A stretch of DNA of 64,000 nucleotides. Source: Eubacterium callanderi. GTDB lineage: Bacteria; Bacillota; Clostridia; Eubacteriales; Eubacteriaceae. The DNA is taken from positions 1 to 64,000 of the forward strand of contig NZ_FRBP01000006.1 of the NCBI RefSeq assembly GCF_900142645.1. The letters run 5' to 3'. Each line of letters starts with the position of its first letter. Position 1 is the stretch's first letter. The notes under the pieces were generated by a model. It saw only the letters and a program-made list of their open reading frames with translations. It ran no database searches and was not told the origin of the DNA. Both the position numbers and the translations under genes were made by a program. Of the stretch, positions 40,598 through 49,139 are shown piece after piece.

Positions 40598-41260
40598 ATG
40601 GAAAGAAAAGCACTCACACAGGAATATCTAATTTTAACCACCAATGATAAAGGAAAGCTGCCGATGGCGAATAGTACGGAGACGAAAGCAGGTTTGGTGG
40701 CCGCAGGAATAATGGATCTGCTCCTGGAGGGCGCCATAAAGATTGAAGGGAAAAAGGTGGAGGCCGTTGCTCCGCTGCCCGGCAGCCTGGGCCATCTGGA
40801 GGGGCTCTACGCCTACCTCAGCGATAAGAGCCGCTCTGTTACCAAGGTAATTGAGGATTACTGCATGTCCTTTTCCAGCAGCCGGATTAATCAGCTTCTG
40901 ACGGACACCGGAAATTCTCTGAGTGCGGCCGGAGCCGTGGCAGAGGGTAAAGGAGGGCTTTTCGGAAACAGGGATCTTTTTGTGCCTGAAAAAGCCTATA
41001 AGGAAGCATTGATCGAGACTTTGAAAAGGGCGGCGGTTCAGGTGGAAAGTCTTTCGCTGCACGACGCGGCCCTTGCCAGCCTTTTGAAAGAAACCAGAAA
41101 TCTTAAGCCGTATTTTTCAAAACACGAAAATGATCTGATGAAAGAAAAACTAAAGGCCATCAAAAACCAGCAGGACAGCAAAATAATCCGTGAGATGGTC
41201 GGATATATCGATGCTATTATGACGGTTATGATGGCTGCGGTCATTGCCACTGTCAATTAG
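40598..41260 (+). CDS. GPP34-family protein
   Basis: 220 residues, AAAGGAGAAA before ATG. The pattern LTQEYLILTTNDKGKLPM then ETKAGLVAAGIMDLLLEGAI is the N-terminal core of the GPP34 (GOLPH3-like) family, which in eukaryotes binds phosphoinositides and in bacteria is of unknown function, probably membrane-lipid related. The rest is helical. Single gene ending at a perfect 9-bp terminator stem. Confidence 0.72.
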   Translation: MERKALTQEYLILTTNDKGKLPMANSTETKAGLVAAGIMDLLLEGAIKIEGKKVEAVAPLPGSLGHLEGLYAYLSDKSRSVTKVIEDYCMSFSSSRINQLLTDTGNSLSAAGAVAEGKGGLFGNRDLFVPEKAYKEALIETLKRAAVQVESLSLHDAALASLLKETRNLKPYFSKHENDLMKEKLKAIKNQQDSKIIREMVGYIDAIMTVMMAAVIATVN

Positions 41261-41272
41261 GCGGATCAGGTT

Positions 41273-41295
41273 AAAAGGCCTGTGAGGCCTTTTTT
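41273..41295 (+). terminator. intrinsic terminator after GPP34 gene
   Basis: AAAAGGCCT (41273-41281) pairs with AGGCCTTTT (41285-41293), loop GTG, followed by more T. Confidence 0.85.
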
Positions 41296-41438
41296 CATGA
41301 GCTTTTTTGGTAAAATATCCTGAGGTTTTTTAAATGTGTGCTAAAAGTTGAACTTTTTCTGTGATTAAGTTATAATGAATTTATATTTATTACAAAGGAG
41401 TATTCGGAGAGATACAAGTCCGTTTAAGGGGGCTGTTT

Positions 41439-43601
41439 ATGGATAACCAGACAGAAAAAAGAAAGATACTCATCGTTGACGATATGGAGCTGAACCGCGC
41501 GCTGCTGTGCGAGATGTTCCAGACAAAATATACCATATATGAAGCTGAAAACGGTGCGCAAACGCTGGAAATCCTGGAGCGGGAGAGCGAGAATATCGCG
41601 GTTGTGCTTTTGGATCTTATCATGCCAGTGCTCGACGGTTTCGGTGTCCTGACAGAAATGGAGCGTATGGGCCTGGCTGGCCGTGTCCCGGTCATCATGA
41701 TTACTGCTGAGAACAGTGAGGGCGTTATGCAGCGCGGCTATGAGATGGGGGCAGCGGATATTGTCACCAAGCCCTTTAATCCCAATATCGTGATCCAGCG
41801 CGTCCACAACATCATTGAGCAGTATACCCAGAAGCTTCACCTGCGGCAGCTGGTGGCTGAACAGACAAGGGCGCTGCGGGAGCAGGCGGAAAAAATGCGT
41901 GAAAACAGCGCCCAGATGATTGACACCCTCAGCAGTATTATTGAATTTAAAAACACCGAATCGGTGTCCCATATACACAACGTGCGCGTGATTACCCGGC
42001 TGCTGCTGGCTGAATTTGCAAAAAACCATAGTGAATATGGACTTTCCGACTCCCTGATTGAGATTATCTCCGAGGCGGCGGCCATGCACGATATCGGTAA
42101 GGTGGCCATACCGGACAATATTTTAAACAAACCCGGCCGCCTGACCGATGAGGAATTTGAGATCATGAAAACGCACACCTCACGGGGAAGCGAGATTTTA
42201 ATGGAGCTGTCCGGCGTCCAGAATCTGGCTTACTATGATTACTGCTACGATATCTGCCGCCACCACCATGAGCGGTGGGACGGAGGCGGATACCCCGACG
42301 GCCTGGTGGGCAACGAGATCTCTATCTGGGCCCAGGCGGTATCGCTGGCCGATGTCTACGACGCGCTGACCAGCAAGCGGGTTTATAAGGACGCTTACAC
42401 TCATGAAACCGCCGTCCAGATGATTTTGGACGGGGAGTGCGGGGTCTTTAATCCACAGCTGATCGAATGCTTTATGACAGCACTGCCCGAGCTTAACCGA
42501 TCCATGAAGGGGGGCGAAATGCTGACGTCGACGGTCACCGCGCCCGGTGAGGTGTCTATGCCTGAAAAGAAGAAAAAAGAAGCGCACGGCGATCTGTCAA
42601 GCCGGACCCTATATCTGTTAGAACAGGAGCGGCAGAAGTATCAGATATTGTCTGAGCTTTCGGATGAGCTTATTTTTGAATACGACCTGCGCGCGGACAA
42701 GCTGACCTTTTCTGACCGTTTTCAGATATTGACCGGAAAGGATCCGTTATTTCCGCAGATCAGCCGGTTATTGTCGGATGAGACGCTGGTCAACGCCGAG
42801 GATCAAAGGCGTCTTTTCAAAAAGCTTGAGCGCATTACGCCAGACAGGCCGACCTGCAAGGCGGAGCTGCGCATCAATCTGGACGGGGAGGGTTTCCAGT
42901 GGTATCAGGTTTATCTTTATCCTATCTGGGATATGGAGTTTGAGCCGATATGCGTGAGCTATATCGGCAAGCTCATCAATGTCGAGGAGAGCAAGCAGCG
43001 CAGCCTGATGCTTAAAAAGGAAGCAGAGAGCGACCCGCTCACAGGGCTTTTAAACCAGAGGGCAATGCGGGAGCAATCGATTCTGGTGCTCAAGGACCGG
43101 CGTATACAGAACGCCGCCCTGTGCTTTGCCGACGTTGATAATTTTAAATCGGTCAATGACGATCGCGGCCATCTTTTTGGGGATATGGTGCTCAAGGAGG
43201 TGGCAGAGATTCTGACCAGCAGTGTGCGCCATACCGATCTGGTAGGACGTGTGGGTGGCGATGAATTCCTGATCCTGTTCCACGACATTATCGACCAGAG
43301 AGACATCGAAAGGCGTGTTTCAGCCATCTGTAAAAAGCTGAACAAACGCTTTAACAGCTACGGCATTACCGGAAGCCTTGGCATTTCCCGCTATCCTCAG
43401 GATGGGGAGGATTTTGACACTCTTCTCCAAAAGGCCGACCAGGCCCTGTACCATTCCAAGGATCTGGGGAAAAACCAGTACAAGGTTTACGACGCAAGCT
43501 GTGCGAACCGGCCTTTCCGTTCATCCCTGACCCGGGTAGATAACTATAACGAAAAAATTGAGGAGATGGCCAGGGAATTAAAAAACATAACCAGCAGTTG
43601 A
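41439..43601 (+). CDS. response regulator with HD-GYP and GGDEF outputs
   Basis: 720 residues. Receiver domain 9-125: acidic pair VDDME, phospho-acceptor LLDLIMP, and Lys in VTKPFNP. HD-GYP phosphodiesterase about 150-345: AAMHDIGKVAIPD and HHERWDGGGYPDG are intact. A PAS-like region (about 390-520) follows, then a GGDEF cyclase (about 530-690) with GRVGGDEFL and an upstream RHTD that fits the inhibitory I-site. It can both degrade and make cyclic di-GMP, depending on phosphorylation. No cognate kinase is adjacent. Cytoplasmic, no membrane spans. Confidence 0.92.
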   Translation: MDNQTEKRKILIVDDMELNRALLCEMFQTKYTIYEAENGAQTLEILERESENIAVVLLDLIMPVLDGFGVLTEMERMGLAGRVPVIMITAENSEGVMQRGYEMGAADIVTKPFNPNIVIQRVHNIIEQYTQKLHLRQLVAEQTRALREQAEKMRENSAQMIDTLSSIIEFKNTESVSHIHNVRVITRLLLAEFAKNHSEYGLSDSLIEIISEAAAMHDIGKVAIPDNILNKPGRLTDEEFEIMKTHTSRGSEILMELSGVQNLAYYDYCYDICRHHHERWDGGGYPDGLVGNEISIWAQAVSLADVYDALTSKRVYKDAYTHETAVQMILDGECGVFNPQLIECFMTALPELNRSMKGGEMLTSTVTAPGEVSMPEKKKKEAHGDLSSRTLYLLEQERQKYQILSELSDELIFEYDLRADKLTFSDRFQILTGKDPLFPQISRLLSDETLVNAEDQRRLFKKLERITPDRPTCKAELRINLDGEGFQWYQVYLYPIWDMEFEPICVSYIGKLINVEESKQRSLMLKKEAESDPLTGLLNQRAMREQSILVLKDRRIQNAALCFADVDNFKSVNDDRGHLFGDMVLKEVAEILTSSVRHTDLVGRVGGDEFLILFHDIIDQRDIERRVSAICKKLNKRFNSYGITGSLGISRYPQDGEDFDTLLQKADQALYHSKDLGKNQYKVYDASCANRPFRSSLTRVDNYNEKIEEMARELKNITSS

Positions 43602-43602
43602 C

Positions 43603-43629
43603 CAGAGGGGCTTTTGTCCCTCTGTTTTT
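43603..43629 (+). terminator. intrinsic terminator after HD-GYP/GGDEF gene
   Basis: CAGAGGG (43603-43609) pairs with CCCTCTG (43618-43624), followed by five T. Confidence 0.85.
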
Positions 43630-43673
43630 ATCTTAAAATAGAATGATCAATCACACAAAAGGAGTTGAATAGC

Positions 43674-44645
43674 ATGAAAAAATATAACTGGGTGATTATT
43701 GGCACTGGCGTTATCGGCAACGAGATGGCAAGTGCGCTGAAACAGGAAAACGGTGAAATCTATGGCGTTTATAATCATCATGTGGAGAAGGGGCAGGCTT
43801 TTGCGCGTGAATACGGAGTCCGGAAAGTTTTCGAGAGTGAGGAGGCACTTTTGGCTGATCCGGAGGTGGATGTGGTTTACATCGGTACGCCCCACAATTA
43901 CCACTATGAAACACTCATGAGGGCTGTCGGAGCCGGCAAGCACGTCTTTTGCGAAAAAGCCATTACCGTCAATGCAAGGCAGCTTGAGGAGGTGGCTGCG
44001 TTAGGCCTGGAAAGGGGCGTGGTGGTCATGGAGGGAATGACCATCTATCATATGCCGCTCTACCAGAAGCTGCGTGAGATGGTAGATTCCGGTGCCATCG
44101 GAAGGGTGAAGATGATACAGGTCAACTTTGGGAGCTGCAAGGAATACGATGTGAAAAACCGCTTCTTCGATAAGGCGCTGGCTGGAGGCGCTCTCTTAGA
44201 CATCGGCATCTACGCCATGGCCTTTGCCCGGTTTTTTATGGAAACCAGACCCAATGTCATTCTGACCACGCCTCAGTACTTTGAGACAGGTGTGGATGAG
44301 CAGTCCGGTATTATCCTGAAAAATGACCGGGGGCAGATGGCCGTCACCGCCCTGACCATGCGGGCCAAGCAGCCCAAACGCGGTGTGGTGGCCGGGGAGT
44401 ATGGCTATATTGAGGTGGATAACTACCCCAGGGCACAGAGAGCAGTGATCACCTACACTGCGGACGGCAGGCGGGAGGTAATAGAAGCCGGGAAAACTGG
44501 GGACGCGCTCTGCTATGAGGTGCGCCACATGCAGGAGGCCATTGAAAGCAGGGCTGGCATCGCGCCCCTTGCCCTGAGCCGCGATGTGATGGCAATCCTG
44601 ACCGCTGTACGCGGGCAGTGGGGAATGCAGTATCCCTTTGAGTGA
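43674..44645 (+). CDS. Gfo/Idh/MocA family oxidoreductase
   Basis: 323 residues; ATG 43674 is preferred over the in-frame TTG 43665 that touches the AAAGGAG site. The N-terminal Rossmann fold has VIIGTGVIGNEM for NAD(P) and the family CEKAITVN (EKP-like) motif near residue 93; the C-terminal half is the beta-sheet substrate domain, with GGALLDIGIYAM containing the usual Asp and downstream catalytic region. Likely a sugar or inositol/trans-dihydrodiol-type dehydrogenase; substrate unknown. Stand-alone gene ended by a repeat-family hairpin. Confidence 0.88.
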   Translation: MKKYNWVIIGTGVIGNEMASALKQENGEIYGVYNHHVEKGQAFAREYGVRKVFESEEALLADPEVDVVYIGTPHNYHYETLMRAVGAGKHVFCEKAITVNARQLEEVAALGLERGVVVMEGMTIYHMPLYQKLREMVDSGAIGRVKMIQVNFGSCKEYDVKNRFFDKALAGGALLDIGIYAMAFARFFMETRPNVILTTPQYFETGVDEQSGIILKNDRGQMAVTALTMRAKQPKRGVVAGEYGYIEVDNYPRAQRAVITYTADGRREVIEAGKTGDALCYEVRHMQEAIESRAGIAPLALSRDVMAILTAVRGQWGMQYPFE

Positions 44646-44658
44646 TTGTTATGGGAAA

Positions 44659-44688
44659 AGAGCACGGCACATTTTTGCGCTGTGCTCT
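44659..44688. repeat. terminator-like hairpin family, copy 1
   Basis: AGAGCAC ... GTGCTCT stem with conserved core GCACGGCACATTTTTGCGC. No U-run on +; four T on the - side. First of five copies of a dispersed hairpin (others at 46923, 51805, 59928, 61374). Confidence 0.7.
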
Positions 44689-44917
44689 CTGATAAAAAAC
44701 AAGGGCTTTGTCATGTCATCTTAACTTGATATTTAGTCCTAATTGTAGTAGAATAGGTGATATTAATCAAAGAAAAATTTGTTTTATATATTCTACCGCT
44801 AAAGTATGATGGCCGATTACATTTGTACCCCAGTCAAATACATTAGCCTGATTTACAGAAACCAACAATTCCGGGAATAAAGGCCTGAAAACAGAAAACA
44901 GACAGGGGAAGGCAGCG

Positions 44918-46918
44918 ATGACAAAATTATTAAAAAAGATCCGGTTTACAACCATTGTTCTTATTTTGGGTGTGGCGCTGATTGTCAGCAGTGTATTTTC
45001 ATTGCTGACAATCCAGAACTTAGAGGGGAATGCCCGTGTGATCAATTATTCCGGTATTGTCCGGGGGGCGACACAGCGGCTGGTAAAGCAGGAGCTGAAC
45101 AACGAGCAGAACGATGCCCTTATCGGGAAGCTGGACGCTGTTTTGGAGGAGCTTCAGAACGGCGGAGAAAAGAACAATCTGGTTAAGCTGGCGGATCCAG
45201 AGTATCAGGGGCTCGTCAGCGGCCTGCAGAGTAAATGGGGCGAACTTAAAAACGCGATTTACGACTACCGCGCCGGAGGAGCCGCCGGGCCGCTGTATGG
45301 AATAAGCGAGGAGTATTTCGAGCTTGCCGACCAAACCGTTTTCGCCGCGGAGCGTTACACAGAGCAGGCAGTAAAAAACGCGAAATATTTTCTGTTTCTG
45401 GTTACCCTGATTTTCCTGGCCATGGTAGTGGTCTGCGCCTTTTTTGCCTCATCCCAGCAAAAGCGCCGCGAAAAGCTTCTGGCAGATGAGAAGGAAGCTC
45501 TGGAACGGCAGATCCATTTAAACCAGATGCTGAACGACATCCGGGCGCCTCTCGACGAGCTGCCAGAGCTCATGTACGTCTCTGATCTGGAAAACTACGA
45601 CCTGTTGTTCATTAACAAAGCTGGCAGGGATTCCTTTAACTTTAAGGATACAGAGGGAAAGAAGTGTTATGAACTGCTTCAGGGGCTGGACGCGCCCTGC
45701 CCTTTCTGCTCAACGCCAAATCTGAAGCCGGAAGAGTACTTTAACTGGGAGCACACCAACCCCATAACCGGGCGGCATTATCTCTTAAAAGACCGGCTGA
45801 TCGAGTGGGAGGGCCGTCCGGCCCGGTTCGAGATTGCCTTTGACCTGACCGAGGCCATGAGGGAAAAGCAAAACCTGAAAAATATGCTTGAAACCGAGCA
45901 GGTTATTGTGGAGTGTATCCGTGATCTCTACCAGAACCATGACCTGCCCCAGGCCATTCCTCTTTTTCTTGAACGTATTGGTAAATTTCTCAGGGCAGAC
46001 CGCAGCTATATTTTTGACCTGAGAGGTGAGCTGCTGAAAAATACCTATGAGTGGTGCGCCGACGGCATCAAGCCTGAGCAGGAGGATCTGCAGAGTATTC
46101 CCAGACATTACTTCAGCCGCTGGATCGAGGCCTTTACTGAGCAGGAATATATGATCATTGACGATTGTGAAGACCTTAAGATAACCACACCCCTGGAGTA
46201 TGAAGTCCTTTCATTCCAGAATATCGAGCGGCTTGTAGCGGTTCCGCTGGAACGGGATGGCGAGCTTTACGCCTGTATCGGTGTGGACAATCCGCCGCCG
46301 GAGCTAATGCAGAATGCCGTATCAATCCTGCAGACTCTGCGCTATTTCCTGATGCTGGCTATCCGGCGCACCGAGGACGAGGCAGAGCTGACCAAGCTGA
46401 GCTACTATGATAACCTGACCTCCTTTTACAACCGCAATCGCTACATACAGGATCTTGAGGCCTTTACGGATTATGAGGATTCTGTGGGGATTGTCTTTCT
46501 GGATATGAATGGGCTGAAATCGGTCAATGATTTGTATGGGCACAGCAGAGGTGACCGGCTTCTGGTGGAATGCGCGCGCTGTATCCGTGAAGGGTTTGGC
46601 GAGAGCAATTTTTACCGCGTGGGCGGGGATGAGTTTGTAATCATCGCCCTCGGAGACACCGAGGCAGGTTTTTTTGACAGGGTTGAAAAGCTCCGCGGCT
46701 ACTTTGAGCATAGCTCTCATATCAGTACGGCCATCGGCGCATACTGGACGCCGCGAGGTTCAGATATTGACGCGGCCATTACCGCGGCGGACGAAAGGAT
46801 GTATTCGGACAAACAGGTGTTTTACCACGGACATCACACCTCCAAACGGTACCGATACATCAATGACGATGTGGTTATCCGCTCAGAAAAGCAGACTGAA
46901 GAAAAAATAAGCCAATAA
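44918..46918 (+). CDS. membrane diguanylate cyclase with PAS and GAF-like domains
   Basis: 666 residues. Membrane span about 11-33, then a periplasmic helical sensor like the PilJ-type N-terminal domain (YSGIVRGATQRLVKQELNNE), second span about 155-177. Then a PAS-like domain (about 205-310, with a CPFCSTPNLKPEEYF cysteine pair), a GAF-like domain (about 330-485) and a GGDEF domain (about 490-640) with FYRVGGDEFVII. No RxxD inhibitory site is evident just before it. Makes cyclic di-GMP in response to an outside signal; the ligand is unknown. Ends at hairpin copy 2. Confidence 0.88.
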   Translation: MTKLLKKIRFTTIVLILGVALIVSSVFSLLTIQNLEGNARVINYSGIVRGATQRLVKQELNNEQNDALIGKLDAVLEELQNGGEKNNLVKLADPEYQGLVSGLQSKWGELKNAIYDYRAGGAAGPLYGISEEYFELADQTVFAAERYTEQAVKNAKYFLFLVTLIFLAMVVVCAFFASSQQKRREKLLADEKEALERQIHLNQMLNDIRAPLDELPELMYVSDLENYDLLFINKAGRDSFNFKDTEGKKCYELLQGLDAPCPFCSTPNLKPEEYFNWEHTNPITGRHYLLKDRLIEWEGRPARFEIAFDLTEAMREKQNLKNMLETEQVIVECIRDLYQNHDLPQAIPLFLERIGKFLRADRSYIFDLRGELLKNTYEWCADGIKPEQEDLQSIPRHYFSRWIEAFTEQEYMIIDDCEDLKITTPLEYEVLSFQNIERLVAVPLERDGELYACIGVDNPPPELMQNAVSILQTLRYFLMLAIRRTEDEAELTKLSYYDNLTSFYNRNRYIQDLEAFTDYEDSVGIVFLDMNGLKSVNDLYGHSRGDRLLVECARCIREGFGESNFYRVGGDEFVIIALGDTEAGFFDRVEKLRGYFEHSSHISTAIGAYWTPRGSDIDAAITAADERMYSDKQVFYHGHHTSKRYRYINDDVVIRSEKQTEEKISQ

Positions 46919-46922
46919 AAAG

Positions 46923-46954
46923 AGCACGGCACATTTCTGCGCCGTGCTTTTTTT
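46923..46954. repeat. terminator-like hairpin family, copy 2
   Basis: AGCACGGC (46923-46930) pairs with GCCGTGCT (46941-46948), then seven T. It terminates the diguanylate cyclase gene on + and, with its A-rich left side, the YhgE/Pip operon on -. The second G-C pair here replaces the G-U of copy 1: a compensating change. Confidence 0.8.
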
Positions 46955-46961
46955 GTATGTT

Positions 46962-49139
46962 TTACATTAAATGTGTGCTTTCCAGCTTCTCGGTAAAGGT
47001 GTGGTTCAGGCGGATAACCGGTTTTCTGAGCACAAGGCCGAGGAGCAGGGAAGGGATCAGGAAAATGGCCAGACAGCCCATCTCGATCCAGTAGGTGTTC
47101 TGGTACATACCCGCAATGCACTCGCGCATGGCGTTCATGCTGTGGGCGAAAGGCATGAGTGGATAGAGTCTCTGGAAGAACTCTGGGAGCACCTCGATGG
47201 GGAAGCTGCCGCCTGAGCCTGCAACCTGGATAACCATCAGGATAACGGCGATGGCCTTGCCCACGTCACCGAAGGAGACCGTGAGGGTATAGATCAGATT
47301 CACATAGACAATGCTCGTGAGCCACGCTGCCAGCAAAAAGAGTATGGGGTGCTCACACTGAATTCCCAGGAAGAAAAGATCTCCCAGCGCAATGATGGTG
47401 CTCTGGATCAGCCCCAGAATCAGGAAGGTGATGTATCGCCCGAAGTAGGCGTGGTGGGGCTTTAAAGAGAGGGCTTTTTCTGTTTTTTCCGAGACATTTA
47501 CGCTGATCATGGCCACGAGCACAACGCCGCCGACCCAGATGGCAAGCGTTGTGTAGAATGGTGCCATGGCAGAGCCGTAATTTGCCACAGGGTATATCTT
47601 TTCAGTCTTGAGCTCGACCGGAGCGGCTAAAAAGCTGCTGAGCTCAGCGGGGCTGCCGGAGAGCAAGGTCTCGATTTCAGCCATGTCGCCGCTGGCGGCG
47701 GCCTTTTCAACCTCTTTTAGAACGCTGTCCAGCTTTGCCTTCACAGCGTCCAGTTGATCGGCTGAGCGGGTCAGGAGATCCCTCGCCGTACCCAGGTCCG
47801 AAGCGGTCTCACCGGAAAGGGATGCGATGTCGTGGATACTGCCGTTTAGCTGGCCGAGGATACCGGCCACCTTGCCGCTGCCAAAATCAAGGCTTGAAAA
47901 CAGGGTTCCCAGCTGGGGCTTCAGGTTTGTCTGATAGTCTGTTTTTGCGTCGCCGATGACTTTACTGGCCTGTTCTGTGAGCCCTTTGAGGGTTTGATAA
48001 TCTGACGCTGCCATACCAGTGGTTTCAGAGATTTTATCCACGGTTTCTGTCAGCTTGTCCCGCAGGGCCTCCTGCTGGGTGATGATTTGATTGAGCTTGC
48101 CAATCACAGGCTGGAGCGCGGGCGCCATGTCCGGAAATTCATCGCTGAGTTTTTGAAGCGTGTCACGGAGTTCGGTGTAATGGTTGATGAGCAGTTGTAC
48201 CTCATCGGCCAGACTGTCTAAGCTTTTGGCGGCCTCACCGGCGTTTTGGTCCACAGAGGCGAAAGCCTTGTCGATTTCGGATGATATTTTCTGGTAGCTC
48301 TCACCGCTCACATCAAAGACGGTTTCGATGCCCTGGGAGGCAGTGTCCATCGCACCCTGGAGTCCCCGGGCTGTGCCCTCTGCCTCCTGCAGAATGCCTG
48401 AGCTTTCCGAGACGCTGTTCCCAGAGGTTTCCAGGAAGCCGGTGGTCGAGGTCAGAACCTTCTGGGTAGATTCGGTCATGGACGCAAAGGCCCGCACTGT
48501 TTTTGCGGAGGTCTCCACCTCTGCTTCTATCCGCTGAAGATTAGTTTTAAGGCTCTCGGTCAGGGACTGATTGCCCTGCTTATCCGCGGCCTGATAGACA
48601 GACTGCAGCGCCTCAAGGGAGATTTCGGACACCTTTTCCACAAAGAGGCTGTTGACCTGCTCCTGGACAGCAGTCGCACCCTTATCGGTCACTTTGGGCG
48701 CGATGGCATTCTCCTTCTCATTGGTATAATAGATGATCGCGCTCTTTTTAATATCCGGGGAAAACAGGCTCATAATATTGGCGCTGAAATCCTCAGGGAT
48801 CACAATGGCGGCGTAATAGGCGCCGGATTTCACGCCCTCCAGAGCCTCGTCCCTGTCTGTAAACTGCCAGTCCATCTGGTCATTGGCCTTCAGGGCTTTT
48901 ACCACCTCGTCGCCCACGTTCATGCTCACAGAGAGGATGTCGCCCTGGTAGCCGGCATCGGTGTTGGCAACCGCGATTTTTATGTCTTTTGTGTTGCTGT
49001 AGGGGTCCCAGCTCCCCGCGATATTAAACCAGGCGTACATGGCAGGCACAACGCAGACACCCATCACGACAATGAGGGCAATGGTATTATTCCGGATACG
49101 GCTGAAGTCGCCCGTAAAGATTTTCAAGATTTTTTTCAT
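46962..49139 (-). CDS. YhgE/Pip family membrane protein (downstream copy)
   Basis: 725 residues. N-terminal span (IALIVVMGVCVVPAMYAWFN) then the family signature WDPYSNTKDIKIAVANTDAG, a long extracellular coiled-coil region (about 170-510) and five or six C-terminal spans with YGSAMAPFYTTLAIWVGGVVL and GGSFPIEVLPEFFQRLYPLMPF. The family includes the lactococcal phage infection protein and resembles ABC-2 membrane parts; several are linked to type VII-like secretion or phage adsorption. It overlaps the next copy upstream by 4 nt, so the pair is co-translated. Confidence 0.88.
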   Translation of the reverse strand: MKKILKIFTGDFSRIRNNTIALIVVMGVCVVPAMYAWFNIAGSWDPYSNTKDIKIAVANTDAGYQGDILSVSMNVGDEVVKALKANDQMDWQFTDRDEALEGVKSGAYYAAIVIPEDFSANIMSLFSPDIKKSAIIYYTNEKENAIAPKVTDKGATAVQEQVNSLFVEKVSEISLEALQSVYQAADKQGNQSLTESLKTNLQRIEAEVETSAKTVRAFASMTESTQKVLTSTTGFLETSGNSVSESSGILQEAEGTARGLQGAMDTASQGIETVFDVSGESYQKISSEIDKAFASVDQNAGEAAKSLDSLADEVQLLINHYTELRDTLQKLSDEFPDMAPALQPVIGKLNQIITQQEALRDKLTETVDKISETTGMAASDYQTLKGLTEQASKVIGDAKTDYQTNLKPQLGTLFSSLDFGSGKVAGILGQLNGSIHDIASLSGETASDLGTARDLLTRSADQLDAVKAKLDSVLKEVEKAAASGDMAEIETLLSGSPAELSSFLAAPVELKTEKIYPVANYGSAMAPFYTTLAIWVGGVVLVAMISVNVSEKTEKALSLKPHHAYFGRYITFLILGLIQSTIIALGDLFFLGIQCEHPILFLLAAWLTSIVYVNLIYTLTVSFGDVGKAIAVILMVIQVAGSGGSFPIEVLPEFFQRLYPLMPFAHSMNAMRECIAGMYQNTYWIEMGCLAIFLIPSLLLGLVLRKPVIRLNHTFTEKLESTHLM

